Shown here in pieces: positions 1 through 9,773 of a stretch of DNA of 64,000 nucleotides. The notes below the pieces were generated by a model, which saw only the letters and a program-made list of their open reading frames with translations, had not been told where the DNA came from and did not search any database. The position numbers and the translations under genes were made by a program. Source of the stretch: Metabacillus endolithicus (GTDB lineage: Bacteria > Bacillota > Bacilli > Bacillales > Bacillaceae); assembly GCF_023078335.1 (NCBI RefSeq), contig NZ_CP095550.1:3454001-3518000 (forward strand), in the 5' to 3' direction. Positions within the stretch are counted from its first letter, which is position 1, and each line of letters begins with the position of its first letter.

Positions 1-67
1 CTAGTTTAGTAGGAAGATTCTGTATATAATGAAAAAATACAATGATGAACAGACGAGGTAGAAGTTA

Positions 68-1643
68 ATGAACCAGGAATTAGTCATGTACATCCTGATT
101 AGTGTTTTGGGTGGCTCAATAAGTATTTTTTTATGTGGTTATGGATTAGTGAAAATAAAGGATGCTCCCGGTGGAAGGTATTATGTTTTAGCAACTTTTA
201 TGTGTGCTATTTTTGCTTTTGGCTATGCATTTGAGCTTGCGAGTACTTCTTTGGAGCAAATGAAGATTTGGTTAAGAGTGGAGTATTTGGCTTTGCCGTT
301 TATTCCAGTATTTATTTTGCTTATGTGTTTTGACTATGTAGGAAAGAAGCTTAAGCAATGGGCTTTACATTCTTTTATTTGGTATTCCGATTTTGACGAT
401 TACATTGCATTACACAAATGATTTTCATCATATTTATTACACATCTATGGATGTAAGAACAGATACCCCTTTTCCTATACTAAAACTTGAAGGTGGCCCT
501 GGGTTCTATATTCATTCTATCTTTTTATACGTTTGTATTGTCATTAGTGTTGGTATTCTTCTAATGCAGTTTCGGAAAGTAACACACAAGTTTCGTTTGC
601 AAACGAGCTTGATGATTGCAGGGTTATTAGTTCCTGTCATGGGAAGTGTTTTTTATATAACTGAAACGAGTCCAAGTAGTATTGATCTTGGCCCCGTTTC
701 AATGAGTATTACGTTTATTCTTCATGGTTTTGCATTGTTATCCTTCCAGATGTTTAACGTTGTACCAATTGCAAGAGAAACCGTGTTTGAAAGCATAGAA
801 GAAGGAGTGATTGTGTTAAATCAACATGATGTGATTGTTGATTACAACTCAGCTATTGTTGCGGTTCTTCCATCGTTTGGTTCACATGCTATTGGAAAAG
901 CTGTTAGAGATATTCTGAACGATCACCCACTGCTTTTGGATATCATTTTTGAGAAGCAGGAAGGAGATTATCAGTTAAAAATTGGTGATGTAACGAACTA
1001 TTTTTATATTAAATTTTCTCCGGTCAAAACAAAACAAAGCACATTAATCGGGAAAATTATCACCTTAGTAAATGTAACAGAAAGAGTAAATATGGAGAAA
1101 AAGTTAAAAGAGCTAGCAAGTATAGACGGATTAACAAAGATTTATAATCGAACTTATTTTTTAGATAAAGCAGGTGATATGATAAAGAATTTGTCTGTGA
1201 GTGGTGATTCTTTATCTATCGTTATGTTTGATATAGATCATTTTAAAAAGGTAAATGATCAATACGGACATGATGCTGGAGATCAGGTTTTAATCAGTGT
1301 CGCTGGATTAACAAAGAAGTATTTAAGGAATCAGGATTTGTTTGCACGCTACGGTGGGGAAGAGTTTATCATCTGCATGCCGGATACAACGGGCCTGGAA
1401 GCATATGAGATGATAGATCATTTACGAAAGAAAGTGTCGGGGTCTTTTATAGTATCTAGTAATGATAAGGTTCAAATAACATCTAGTTATGGAATTTCAA
1501 CTGTTCTTTTAAATTCGGAGAATGGAAATCCTACTATTCAAGAGTTAATGAGACAAGCTGACCAAGCTTTATATGCGGCAAAAAGGAACGGTAGAAACTG
1601 TGTGCAGATGTATGAGAAAAAAGCACAGTATGTATATGTTTAA
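68..1643 (+). pseudogene. 7TM-PAS-GGDEF diguanylate cyclase, frame broken once
   Basis: Membrane-bound diguanylate cyclase that would make c-di-GMP from two GTP. The N-terminal ~220 residues are hydrophobic helices of the type found at the N-terminus of 7TM histidine kinases. A PAS-like segment follows (about 240-345), then a GGDEF domain with the active-site motif GGEEF and an RxxD inhibitory site five residues upstream (RNQD then LFARY). The frame shifts at the GGG run at 360-362; removing one G joins the two halves into 524 residues and restores the hydrophobic stretch LYILLFGIPIL. The ATG at 68 follows GAGGT. A TATAAT at 25-30 could be its -10 box. No c-di-GMP effector is adjacent, so its target is unknown. 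Confidence 0.85.
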
Positions 1644-1660
1644 AGTGTATGATCAAAATG

Positions 1661-1690
1661 CTCAGAGCTATTTAGTCTGAGTATTTTTTT
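1661..1690 (+). terminator. Rho-independent terminator of the GGDEF gene
   Basis: Six-base-pair stem CTCAGA/TCTGAG with a nine-base loop, followed by seven T residues. It starts 17 bases after the stop codon. Confidence 0.75.
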
Positions 1691-1774
1691 GCTTGGTTGT
1701 TATATGGGGTGGTGAGCCAGACTTTTAGAGAATGAGTAGGGATGATGGACAAAATGCTGTTGGAAGAGAGAGAA

Positions 1775-2400
1775 GTGTCGTTCATAAGGGAGATGAAGAC
1801 CAAAACATGTATGGGAGCCCGCGCAAATGGTCTTCATAAGGTGAATGAAGACCAAAACATGTATGGGAGCCGCGCAAATGGTCTTCATAAGGTGAATGAA
1901 GACCAAAACATGTAGCGCAAATGGTCTTCATAAGGTGAATGAAGACCAAAACATGTATGGAAGCCGCGCAAATGGTCTTCATAAGGTGAATGAAGACCAA
2001 AACATGGATGGAAGCCTGTGCAAATGGTCTTCATAAGGCGAATGAAGACCAAAACATGGATGGAAGCCTGTGCAAATGGACTTCATAAGGTGAATGAAGA
2101 CCAAAACATGGATGGAAGCCTGTGCAAATGGTCTTCATAAGGCGAATGAAGACCAAAACATGGATGGAAGCCTGTGCAAATGGACTTCATAAGGTGAATG
2201 AAGACCAAAACATGTATGGAAGCCGCGCAAATGGTCTTCATAAGGTGAATGAAGACCAAAACATGGATGGAAGCCGCACAAATGGTCTTCATAAGGTGAA
2301 TGAAGACCAAAACATGGATGGAAGCCTGTGCAAATGGTCTTCATAAGGCGAATGAAGACCAAAACACAGATAGAAGCACGTCCCAACATTCTTCATAAAC
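1775..2400. repeat. Tandem array 1 of palindromic 51/52-bp units
   Basis: Eleven intact palindromic cores start at 1829, 1880, 1923, 1974, 2026, 2078, 2130, 2182, 2233, 2284 and 2336. A decayed copy lies at 1775-1801 and a half-core near 2388. Each core is stem GGTCTTCAT, loop AAGGTGA or AAGGCGA, stem ATGAAGACC. Steps are 51 or 52 bp except one of 43 bp (an 8-bp deletion). Two cores (2078, 2182) carry GGACTTCAT without a compensating change. The array fills the gap between convergent genes, past the terminators of both. Open frames through it are artefacts of the 51-bp (3 x 17) unit. The element is not one I recognise. Confidence 0.95.
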
Positions 2401-2455
2401 CTGATAAATGACAAGCATTACTTGAAAGTGATCAAACTTTCATAAATTCAAATAA

Positions 2456-2487
2456 GACAAAAAAAAGCAGCCCAAATTGGACTGCAA
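2456..2487 (-). terminator. Terminator of the MATE gene
   Basis: Read on the minus strand, stem GCAGTCC with GGGCTGC around AATTT, followed by eight T residues. It lies about 20 bases past the corrected stop codon of the MATE gene. Confidence 0.7.
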
Positions 2488-2507
2488 TTCCACATTATTA
2501 ACTTACC

Positions 2508-3865
2508 TCATGAAACAGCAGCATGTTGAGAAAAGCGTTTCGTCATCCATGCTCTGGATTTCCAGCGATAGAACATAATAATACCTCTTACCCATTCGTC
2601 AGCAATAAAGGCGATCCAGATACCGATTAGTCCCAGATCAAAATGGATGCCGAGGATATAAGCAATTGGTACGGCGACTCCCCACATCGAAAGTATTCCT
2701 ACATAGGTTGGAAAGCGGATATCACCCGTACTCGTAATGAGCTGATGATAATCATATTAAAGGCTCTGCCTGGTTCTAGAATGATGGTTAGGAGGATAAG
2801 GACCCCACCGACCTCAAGTATACGTTCATTTGAGGTGAAAATACCTAGTAAAGAATCCGAGAAGAGCGAGAAGATTACGGCCATAAGCGTAGAGATAACG
2901 ATTCCAGAATATAGACTTTGTAAGCATCTTTTATATGCAGCTTCATAATCTTTTGCCCCAATCATGTACCCAACTAGAATTTGTGTACCTTGGCTAACGG
3001 CTAAGCTAAATAATAGAATAAGCATCATTAGATTTTGAGCATAGACCTTTGTGGTTAAAGCTTCGGTCCCAATCATTGTTATAAAGACTGTAATAACCAT
3101 TTGCGACGTATTGTAAGAAAGTTGCTCACCAGCTGTAGGAACCCCGATATGAAGCAGGTTTTTAAGATGGTGTACCGGAAGCTTAAAGAGCTCTTTAAAG
3201 TTAAGGGTAAAGTGAACACGCTTCTTTAAAATATAGAGGATGACAAAAAGGCCGATGATCCTTGATACAACTGTGGATATGGCAACCCCTTGAACACCTA
3301 GTACCGGAAACCCGAATGGACCAAAAATAAAGAAATAGTTCCCGATAATATTAAGCAGGTTCATGCCGATTGTTAAATACATAGTGTCTTTTGTATAGCC
3401 ATAGCTCTTCAGTATAGCTCCTGATGTCATGATTAATGCTTGCACAAAGGAAAAGCCTCCTACAAGCTGTAAATAAATCGTAGCATCCGGCATTAGTTCT
3501 GGTGGTAAGTTCATCAATTGTAGGATGTCTTCACTTGCGATGACAATGACAACACTAATCAGAATACTAAATAATAGATTGGCAGAAAGAGAAACCGTTG
3601 ATACCTCTTTGGCATCTTTATAATTAGTACCACCTATATATTGAGCAACCAGTATAGTTGTACCTGTTGCAATAAATCCAAACATGACGATTAATAGAAA
3701 TAAAATTTGGTTGGAAACTCCAACAGCTGCTACTGAGTTATCAGAGTATTGACTAAGCATCAATGTATCAGCATTTCCCATTAACATATGCAGAAGAGTT
3801 TCAATAAAAATTGGCCATGTTAGTGCAAATAATGTGATTTTACGACCTTGTCTTTCAAACGCCAT
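2508..3865 (-). pseudogene. MATE family efflux transporter, frame broken near the 3' end
   Basis: Multi-antimicrobial extrusion (MATE) family transporter of about 12 membrane helices, exporting cationic drugs or metabolites in exchange for Na+ or H+. The ATG at 3865 has an AAAGGAG site eight bases upstream; the open frame that runs further upstream to 4069 enters the divergent gene and is rejected. Near 2729 the frame shifts (a missing base, probably in a short A run), so the uncorrected frame stops at 2699. The other frame continues with transmembrane sequence and ends AWMTKRFSQH... at 2508, giving 452 residues, the normal MATE length. It is divergent from the AraC-type regulator, which may control it. 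Confidence 0.85.
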
Positions 3866-3982
3866 TTTGTTCAACTCCTTTACATTGCTTTGATAATACT
3901 TAATAAGTTTACAAACATTGCAGTATAATAGAAAGAGAGAATAGCGATATATTTTGGATAAATACGACCTAAAGGAGAATTT

Positions 3983-4846
3983 ATGATGTTTCATATTGAG
4001 TTTTTTGCACCGCCTTCTCCCACTTTTATTCAGGGGGGAATTGCTATTTTTGAAAAAGGTACAAAGCATTTTCGAAGAGTTTTTACTGTGTTTGATTTGA
4101 TTTATGTAAAATCTGGTGAACTATATATAACAGAAGCTGAAATTCCATACACAGTAAGAAAAGGACAATATATCCTTTTAGTTCCCGGTTTTGAACATTA
4201 TGGACATAAAGGCGGCTCAATGAGGACAGAGTACTATTGGCTGCATTTTGCGATTCCAACTCATTATGAGCTTGTGGAAGAGGGGATTACGAATTGGGCG
4301 GATATCCAAATATCAAAAGGTGACCACGAGACACCTCCAACATATAAATTTTCCATACCATGCTTTGGAAAGATTGAGAATCCAAATTTTATAGAAACGA
4401 TATTTCTTAACATTTTAAATGTTGATCATCAAACACCTGATTATCAACTAAGACAGCAGCTGCACTTCCATGAATTTTTATTATATTTACAAAAAGAAGC
4501 ATGCAAAATTCCAACAGCAGCTGAGAAAGTTGTGGAGGGAGCTGTTAATTATATACAAGAGCATTATAAAGAAGAGGTGAAAATGGAGGACATCGCCGCT
4601 GCTCTTCACTTTCACCCTGATTATGTAACGCGTTGTATGCAAAAAATCGTCGGTGAAACTCCGAATATGTATTTAAACAAATACCGAATGAATCAAGCAA
4701 AAAAACTATTAGCAACAACTGATGATAAAATTGCCAATATAGCACAAGAAGTAGGAATTGAGGATTCCACTTATTTTTCAAAGCTTTTCAAAAGGATGGA
4801 GGGAACAAGTCCAATTGAGTACCGAAAAATGATTCTTAGGAGGTAA
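3983..4846 (+). CDS. AraC family transcriptional regulator
   Basis: 287-residue regulator with an N-terminal cupin-like sensing half (about 1-160) and a C-terminal AraC double helix-turn-helix (about 185-287), including the family signature around IANIAQEVGIEDSTYFSKLF and the ending TSPIEYRK. The ATG at 3983 follows AAAGGAG with 5-6 bases between. A second ATG is adjacent. Only 117 bp separate it from the divergent MATE gene, so one control region probably serves both. The neighbour on the other side is a starch/maltodextrin GH13 enzyme on the opposite strand. AraC proteins with this layout often sense sugars, so the target could be either neighbour; the sequence does not decide. Confidence 0.88.
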   Translation: MMFHIEFFAPPSPTFIQGGIAIFEKGTKHFRRVFTVFDLIYVKSGELYITEAEIPYTVRKGQYILLVPGFEHYGHKGGSMRTEYYWLHFAIPTHYELVEEGITNWADIQISKGDHETPPTYKFSIPCFGKIENPNFIETIFLNILNVDHQTPDYQLRQQLHFHEFLLYLQKEACKIPTAAEKVVEGAVNYIQEHYKEEVKMEDIAAALHFHPDYVTRCMQKIVGETPNMYLNKYRMNQAKKLLATTDDKIANIAQEVGIEDSTYFSKLFKRMEGTSPIEYRKMILRR

Positions 4847-4851
4847 AGAGG

Positions 4852-4879
4852 AAAGGGGAAAACTAATTTCCCTTTTCTA
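4852..4879. terminator. Bidirectional terminator between AraC and GH13 genes
   Basis: Stem GAAAGGGGAAA with TTTCCCTTTTC around a five-base loop, between two convergent genes. It overlaps the stop codon of the GH13 gene. Confidence 0.5.
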
Positions 4880-6628
4880 CTCGATTAGCAATAAAGCAAA
4901 CTCATTAGCATTGAGTGTTACTGATAACTCGTTTGAATGGGCGGCATATTCTTCTTCGTTCCAAAGATCATGAATGGTGCGATCCTTCAATTTAACGGGC
5001 AATGGAAGTGTTTGTTTTTGTGATGAAAGATTTATGATGATCAAAACTAACTGCTTATTATTTTCTCTTTGATAACAAAGGACATTAGTTGATTCGTCGG
5101 CCATTAATATCGAAAATGCTCCGTCATTTGCAAGGACAGGATAAGAGTTACGGAGCTTGATGAGTTTCTTCATAAATGAAAGCATATCACTGTCTTGCTG
5201 ATCTTCATGCCATACCATACAGCCTCTGCATCCTGGGTCTTGTTCACCTGATAGGCCAATTTCATCTCCATAGTAAATAGACGGAGAACCATAAAAGCTA
5301 AATTGAAAAACACTTAATAATTTGACTCGTTGTTTGTTCATTCTAGCAAGATTTAAAATTCGAGGAGTATCATGACTTCCGACCATATTAAAGGAGAACT
5401 GATAAACAGGTTGTGGATATTGATGTAAATACCTTTGTAGCTCATCTGAAAATTGCTTTGCATTTAGATCATCATAGGCAAAAAAACGATGCAGCAAATT
5501 TGAGAACGGATAGTTCATTACAGCATCAAACATATCTCCTTCAAGCCATGGCATCGCATCATGCCACACTTCTCCAACAAGATAAACGTCTTTATTGATT
5601 GACTTTATCGCGTGGCGAAAATCTCTCCAAAACTGATGATCAATTTCGTTTGCAACATCTAATCTCCAGCCGTCAATATGACATTCTTTTATCCAATACT
5701 GACCAACTTCTATTAAATATTTTTTTACTTCCGGGTGTTGTGTGTTTAATTTTGGCATCGACCTTTCAAAAGAGAAGGTTTCATAATGAATCTCCCCAGA
5801 TTCTTTAATAGATACATGAAACCAATCCTTGTATGGAGAGTTTTGACCATTTCGAAGCACATCCAGAAATGGTGGAAAGTTTTTTCCGCAATGATTAAAC
5901 ACAGCATCAAGCATGACCTTTATGCCTTTATCGTGACAAGAAGTAACTAGCCTTTTAAGTATTTTTTTATCTCCGAATTGTGGATCGATTTCAAAATAAT
6001 CAATCGTGTCGTATTTATGATTAGAATGTGCCTTAAAAATTGGCGTAAAGTAAATTCCGGTTATGCCTAACTCAACTAGGTAATCTAGGTGTTCTATGAC
6101 TCCTTCTAAATCTCCACCGAATAGAGTAGTTGGTGTAGGTTCAGTGCTATTCCATGGAAGCGTACCTTCTGGATCATTATGAACATTTCCGTTCGCAAAC
6201 CGATCAGGAAAAATTTGATACCAAACAGTATTTTCTACCCAATCAGGTGCTGCAAACACGTCGGATTGATGAAAATAAGGAAGGCAAAAATAGGCTGAAA
6301 AGTCTTCATGAACAGTTTCGTAAATTCCTTTCTCTGTAAAAAATAGCTCTTTGTTACCGCTTTTAATATGAAACGCATATCGTAATCGCTGTTGTGGAGG
6401 AGAGATGCTAATGAACCAATAATCAAAAAAACCATCACTTCCACTAATACTCATTTCCTTAGTTGTGTGAACCCAATTGCTTTCATGAAACTCAAAGGGA
6501 TCTCCATAAACAACAGTTACAGAGCTTATATCTTGTGCTTTCGTTCGGAGCTGAATATGAAAAGTTCCATCAAAATTAGGATAAGCATATTGATCTCTTG
6601 AACGATGATAAATGGCTTCTTTTTGCAT
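4877..6628 (-). CDS. Neopullulanase/cyclomaltodextrinase-type alpha-glycosidase (GH13_20)
   Basis: Cytoplasmic glycoside hydrolase of 583 residues that would cut alpha-1,4 (and some alpha-1,6) links in maltodextrins, cyclodextrins or pullulan. An N-terminal beta domain of about 120 residues matches the CBM34 position of maltogenic amylases. The TIM barrel shows all four GH13 regions: MLDAVFNH, DGWRLDVANE (nucleophile Asp near residue 324), VGEVWH (acid/base Glu near 353) and GSHDTPR (Asp near 420). No signal peptide. The ATG at 6628 follows AAGGAGG with six bases between; an earlier in-frame ATG at 6670 lacks a binding site. A divergent GH13-like membrane protein sits 171 bp away. Confidence 0.92.
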   Translation of the reverse strand: MQKEAIYHRSRDQYAYPNFDGTFHIQLRTKAQDISSVTVVYGDPFEFHESNWVHTTKEMSISGSDGFFDYWFISISPPQQRLRYAFHIKSGNKELFFTEKGIYETVHEDFSAYFCLPYFHQSDVFAAPDWVENTVWYQIFPDRFANGNVHNDPEGTLPWNSTEPTPTTLFGGDLEGVIEHLDYLVELGITGIYFTPIFKAHSNHKYDTIDYFEIDPQFGDKKILKRLVTSCHDKGIKVMLDAVFNHCGKNFPPFLDVLRNGQNSPYKDWFHVSIKESGEIHYETFSFERSMPKLNTQHPEVKKYLIEVGQYWIKECHIDGWRLDVANEIDHQFWRDFRHAIKSINKDVYLVGEVWHDAMPWLEGDMFDAVMNYPFSNLLHRFFAYDDLNAKQFSDELQRYLHQYPQPVYQFSFNMVGSHDTPRILNLARMNKQRVKLLSVFQFSFYGSPSIYYGDEIGLSGEQDPGCRGCMVWHEDQQDSDMLSFMKKLIKLRNSYPVLANDGAFSILMADESTNVLCYQRENNKQLVLIIINLSSQKQTLPLPVKLKDRTIHDLWNEEEYAAHSNELSVTLNANEFALLLIE

Positions 6629-6727
6629 GGATACCTCCTTAGTAGATTTTGTATTACTAAGCTTCTTCAAAACACATAAACGATATTCACTGAAAAATCA
6701 TTTTTAAGGAGAGAAGATCATTTACAT

Positions 6728-6757
6728 TTGACGGTCGGTTGCCTGAAGCGATATTCT
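6728..6757 (+). promoter_or_regulatory. Possible SigA promoter of the GH13-like membrane protein
   Basis: TTGACG at 6728 and ATATTC/TATTCT after 17-18 bp, 40 bases before the ribosome binding site of the following gene. The -35 is good and the -10 poor, so this is tentative. Confidence 0.35.
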
Positions 6758-6799
6758 TAAGAACGTAGTGATATAAGAATGTAGGAGGAACGGAACAAA

Positions 6800-8140
6800 A
6801 TGCGTAGACAAGCTTTAAAACTTTTCCTCATTCCGTTACTTCTTTTTTATGCCTTCCCTGTGAGCGCAGCTGAAAAAGAAGAAAAGGCATGGCAGGAAGA
6901 GATTGCCTATTATGTAGTTGTTGATCGCTTTAATAATGCAGATCCGAATAATGATGGAGATGACCTGAATTTTGAGGATCCTGCAGCATACCATGGCGGC
7001 GATATTGAAGGAATTCTAACAAAAATAGATTATCTTCATGAAATGGGATTTACCACCCTGATTTTATCTTCAGTGTTTAAAGAAACTGAGAACTCAGAGG
7101 TAAAGCAGATTGATGAGCATGCTGGAACAGTTGAAGATGTAAAGAAACTCGTTGATGAAGCTCATAAACTTAACATGAAAATTATGCTAGATTATGGACA
7201 GAAAAATGAAGATATGATTTCAACTGCAACATCATGGATGCAAGAAACAGGGATAGATGGGTATTACATAAAACAAGCTGATGAAGTGAATCAGGAAGTT
7301 TGGCAGGAATTTCATCAAAAACTAAAAGAAATTAATAAGGATTATTATTTAGTAGGAACTGTAAAAGAACATGATTCAGATGTGATCTCTGCTTATATGG
7401 AATCCGGTTTTGATTCGTTGCTGAATATTCCCTTTTATGAAGCAGCTACCCAAGCATTTACTAATGTTGATCAATCATTAAAACCTGTTACAGAAGTTAC
7501 AGAACAATCATCACCTCTACTTAGCACATATGTTGATAGCGATGAAACGGTTCGTTTTACAAGACATGCCATTCAAAATAACCAACATCCTGGTGTAAGG
7601 TTGAAGATGGCATTTGCTTATATGTATTCCATTCCTGGAACACCAATCGTGTACTATGGCTCTGAGATTGCTGTTGATGGGGGAGAACCGCCTACGAACC
7701 GACCGTTAATGAACTTTCAATCAGATGAAGAATTGATTGATTATCTTGAAAAACTTGCGATCGTCAGGAAAACTCTACCTTCTTTAACAAAAGGTGACTA
7801 TGAGTTGCTGTATGAAAAAGATGGGATGATTATTTTTAAGAGAACGTATGAAGAAGAAACGGTCGTAGTTGCTATTAATAATTCAACAGAATCACAGAAA
7901 GTGAAAATTTCTTATGATAAAATAGCAGAGAATAAAAAACTTCAAGGACTTCTAACTGGAGATACATTTGAAGAGGAAAACAATGAATATGAGTTTATCA
8001 TTGATAGAGAGATTGCCGAAATATATGAGATAAAAGAAAAAACCGGTTTAAATATTCCGTTTATTAGTGTGTTTATTATTGTACCAACACTATTTATCAT
8101 CTTTTTAGTATTGGCCAAAAAGCGTGGAAAGAAGAAGTAA
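6800..8140 (+). CDS. Membrane-anchored GH13-like protein without catalytic residues
   Basis: 446 residues: signal peptide (1-23, ending VSAA), a degenerate alpha-amylase barrel (about 33-330), a beta domain (about 340-410), one C-terminal membrane helix (about 418-438) and a basic tail KKRGKKK. Early barrel features are present (VVVDRF, AYHGGDIEGI, PGTPIVYYGSEI). The catalytic regions are not: region I reads MLDYGQKNED instead of DxxxNH, region II DGYYIKQA in place of GxRxD, region III LVGTVKE in place of LVGEVW. Region IV keeps VDSDETVR but loses the usual His. The nucleophile and the acid/base are therefore both gone. The ATG at 6800 follows AGGAGGAAC. It is probably an extracytoplasmic glucan-binding or scaffold protein rather than an enzyme; function unproven. 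Confidence 0.85.
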   Translation: MRRQALKLFLIPLLLFYAFPVSAAEKEEKAWQEEIAYYVVVDRFNNADPNNDGDDLNFEDPAAYHGGDIEGILTKIDYLHEMGFTTLILSSVFKETENSEVKQIDEHAGTVEDVKKLVDEAHKLNMKIMLDYGQKNEDMISTATSWMQETGIDGYYIKQADEVNQEVWQEFHQKLKEINKDYYLVGTVKEHDSDVISAYMESGFDSLLNIPFYEAATQAFTNVDQSLKPVTEVTEQSSPLLSTYVDSDETVRFTRHAIQNNQHPGVRLKMAFAYMYSIPGTPIVYYGSEIAVDGGEPPTNRPLMNFQSDEELIDYLEKLAIVRKTLPSLTKGDYELLYEKDGMIIFKRTYEEETVVVAINNSTESQKVKISYDKIAENKKLQGLLTGDTFEEENNEYEFIIDREIAEIYEIKEKTGLNIPFISVFIIVPTLFIIFLVLAKKRGKKK

Positions 8141-8144
8141 GAGG

Positions 8145-8177
8145 AAGGCTGCCGTAATTATTTCGGCAGCCTTTTTA
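8145..8177. terminator. Bidirectional terminator
   Basis: Ten-base-pair stem AAGGCTGCCG/CGGCAGCCTT with T-rich flanks on both strands, between two convergent genes. Confidence 0.9.
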
Positions 8178-8182
8178 ATTAA

Positions 8183-9055
8183 TTACCCATTCACAATTTT
8201 CCCACCATTAACATGAATCATTTGACCAGACATGTAGGAAGAATCGTCACTTGCTAAAAATACATAAGCAGGAGCAAGTTCCTCTGGTTGCCCTGGCCGC
8301 TTCATTGGCACGTTTGAGCCAAATGTTGCAACCTGATCAGCAGGGAAGGTTGAAGGAATAAGTGGCGTCCAAATAGGACCTGGTGCAACACCATTTACTC
8401 TAATTCCTTTTCCTGCAAGTGAAAGTGCAAGTGATCTTGTAAAGGTTGTAATTGCACCTTTTGTAGCAGAATAATCTATAAGCTGTTCGTTTCCTGCGTA
8501 TGCCGTTACAGAAGAGGTGTTAACAATTGCACTGCCTTTCTTTAAATGAGGAAGAGCAGCTTTTGTTAAATAGAAAAATGAGAAAATATTTGTTTTAAAT
8601 GTTCTTTCTAATTGTTCGCTTGTTATATCTTCAATACTTTTCTGCGGATGTTGTTCAGCAGCATTATTAACAACGATGTCGAGTTGACCAAATGCATCAA
8701 TGGTTTTTGAAACAATTTGCTGACAAACAGACTCATCTCCAATATCACCGGCTACAAGTAAGCATTTTTGACCTTGTGCTTCAACATGCTTTTGCGTTTC
8801 TTCTGCATCTTTTTGTTCATTTAAGTAAGAAATCACAACATTTGCACCTTCTTTTGCAAAAAACACGGCAACAGCTCGTCCAATCCCGCTGTCTCCACCA
8901 GTGATGATCGCTACTTTATTTTTCAGTTTGCCACTTCCTGTATAAGAAGTATCATCAAATTTTGGTTGTGGATTCATCATATCCTCATGACCAGGTTGTA
9001 CATCTTGATGCTGTGGTGGCATTGTTTGTTTTTGTTGATTTTGATTATTGCTCAA
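8183..9055 (-). CDS. SDR family oxidoreductase (general stress dehydrogenase type)
   Basis: 290-residue short-chain dehydrogenase/reductase. A Gln/Pro/His-rich N-terminal extension of about 45 residues precedes the Rossmann fold. Cofactor motif TGGDSGIG, NNAA, the Ser of NTSSV and the catalytic YSATK are all present, so it should be an active NAD(P)-dependent oxidoreductase. The extension plus the C-terminal YMSGQMIHVNGG resemble B. subtilis YdaD, YhxC and YhxD, which are general stress proteins; the substrate is unknown. It starts at TTG (9055), eight bases after GAGGAGG. Confidence 0.88.
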   Translation of the reverse strand: MSNNQNQQKQTMPPQHQDVQPGHEDMMNPQPKFDDTSYTGSGKLKNKVAIITGGDSGIGRAVAVFFAKEGANVVISYLNEQKDAEETQKHVEAQGQKCLLVAGDIGDESVCQQIVSKTIDAFGQLDIVVNNAAEQHPQKSIEDITSEQLERTFKTNIFSFFYLTKAALPHLKKGSAIVNTSSVTAYAGNEQLIDYSATKGAITTFTRSLALSLAGKGIRVNGVAPGPIWTPLIPSTFPADQVATFGSNVPMKRPGQPEELAPAYVFLASDDSSYMSGQMIHVNGGKIVNG

Positions 9056-9164
9056 AGAAACTACCTCCTCATTTTTTATCCTGTCATATTATGTGAAGAA
9101 AGCTGAAAAGTATGTTGTTGAAGTGGTATTGATATTCCCGATTAGAAAAGAAGGTAAACAAAAT

Positions 9165-9189
9165 AAAAAGAAACCTTCATCAGGTTTCT
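9165..9189 (-). terminator. Terminator of the MarR gene
   Basis: On the minus strand, stem AGAAACC/GGTTTCT with a seven-base loop, followed by TTTTATTT. It starts a few bases after the MarR stop codon. Confidence 0.7.
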
Positions 9190-9194
9190 AATTG

Positions 9195-9620
9195 TCATCT
9201 TAAATTTGCTCGCATTTTTAAAAGGATTTTTCTAAGTTGTTCGAGTTCCTCGGTTGTGATATTTTGACAAACAAGAGTGTTAAATTGTTCAGCAATTGGA
9301 ATAATATGTTTTTTAAGCTTGAGTCCACTTTCAGTTAAATACAATCGTTGAACCCGTCGGTCATTTGGACACATTCTTCTTTTAATAAAGCCTTTTTGTT
9401 CAAGGCCGTATGACATTCTTGCAATGTTGGTTTTATCTTTATTCAACTTGGCTGCAATTTCATTTTGACTACGTCCATCATGTTCCCAAAGTAACATCAT
9501 AATTAAATTTTGCTCAGGAGCGATATTAAAGGGTGATAATTTATTTTTAACATAACTGGTTAATTCTAAGTCGGTTTGGTGAATGAAAATACTAATATAG
9601 TCGTTTAAAGAAAGTGTCAT
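9195..9620 (-). CDS. MarR family transcriptional regulator
   Basis: 141-residue winged helix-turn-helix repressor of the MarR family. The recognition segment QNEIAAKLNKDKTNIARM and the wing KRRMCPNDRRVQRLYLT are clear, with dimerisation helices at both ends. The ATG at 9620 follows AGGAGCC. It is divergent from the DUF3231 gene with 153 bp between. One cysteine (in RMCPND) lies in the wing, not at the usual thiol-sensing position. The ligand and targets are unknown. Confidence 0.88.
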   Translation of the reverse strand: MTLSLNDYISIFIHQTDLELTSYVKNKLSPFNIAPEQNLIMMLLWEHDGRSQNEIAAKLNKDKTNIARMSYGLEQKGFIKRRMCPNDRRVQRLYLTESGLKLKKHIIPIAEQFNTLVCQNITTEELEQLRKILLKMRANLR

Positions 9621-9773
9621 TTATACGGCTCCTATAATTTACTAAATATGTCTATTCATAAGTTTAGAGTTATAGCATGATCTTGTCAATTTGATGTGGA
9701 AAATGATCAAGGATGGAAGATAATGAATGAAAATTATCTCCCTAACAAATAATTTGTGGTAAAGGAGGTTACT

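Noticed and set aside
1700..2389. Several 70-85-residue repetitive ORFs on both strands
   Set aside because: They arise because the repeat unit is 51 bp in part of array 1 and lacks stops. No binding sites or homology.
2699..2948. Plus-strand 101-codon ORF (2643-2948)
   Set aside because: Shadow of the MATE gene's 3' end; no binding site and no family.
6629..6799. Catabolite-responsive (cre) site between the two GH13 genes
   Set aside because: TGAAGCGATATTC is the nearest match, and it lacks a base of the consensus core spacing; not convincing.
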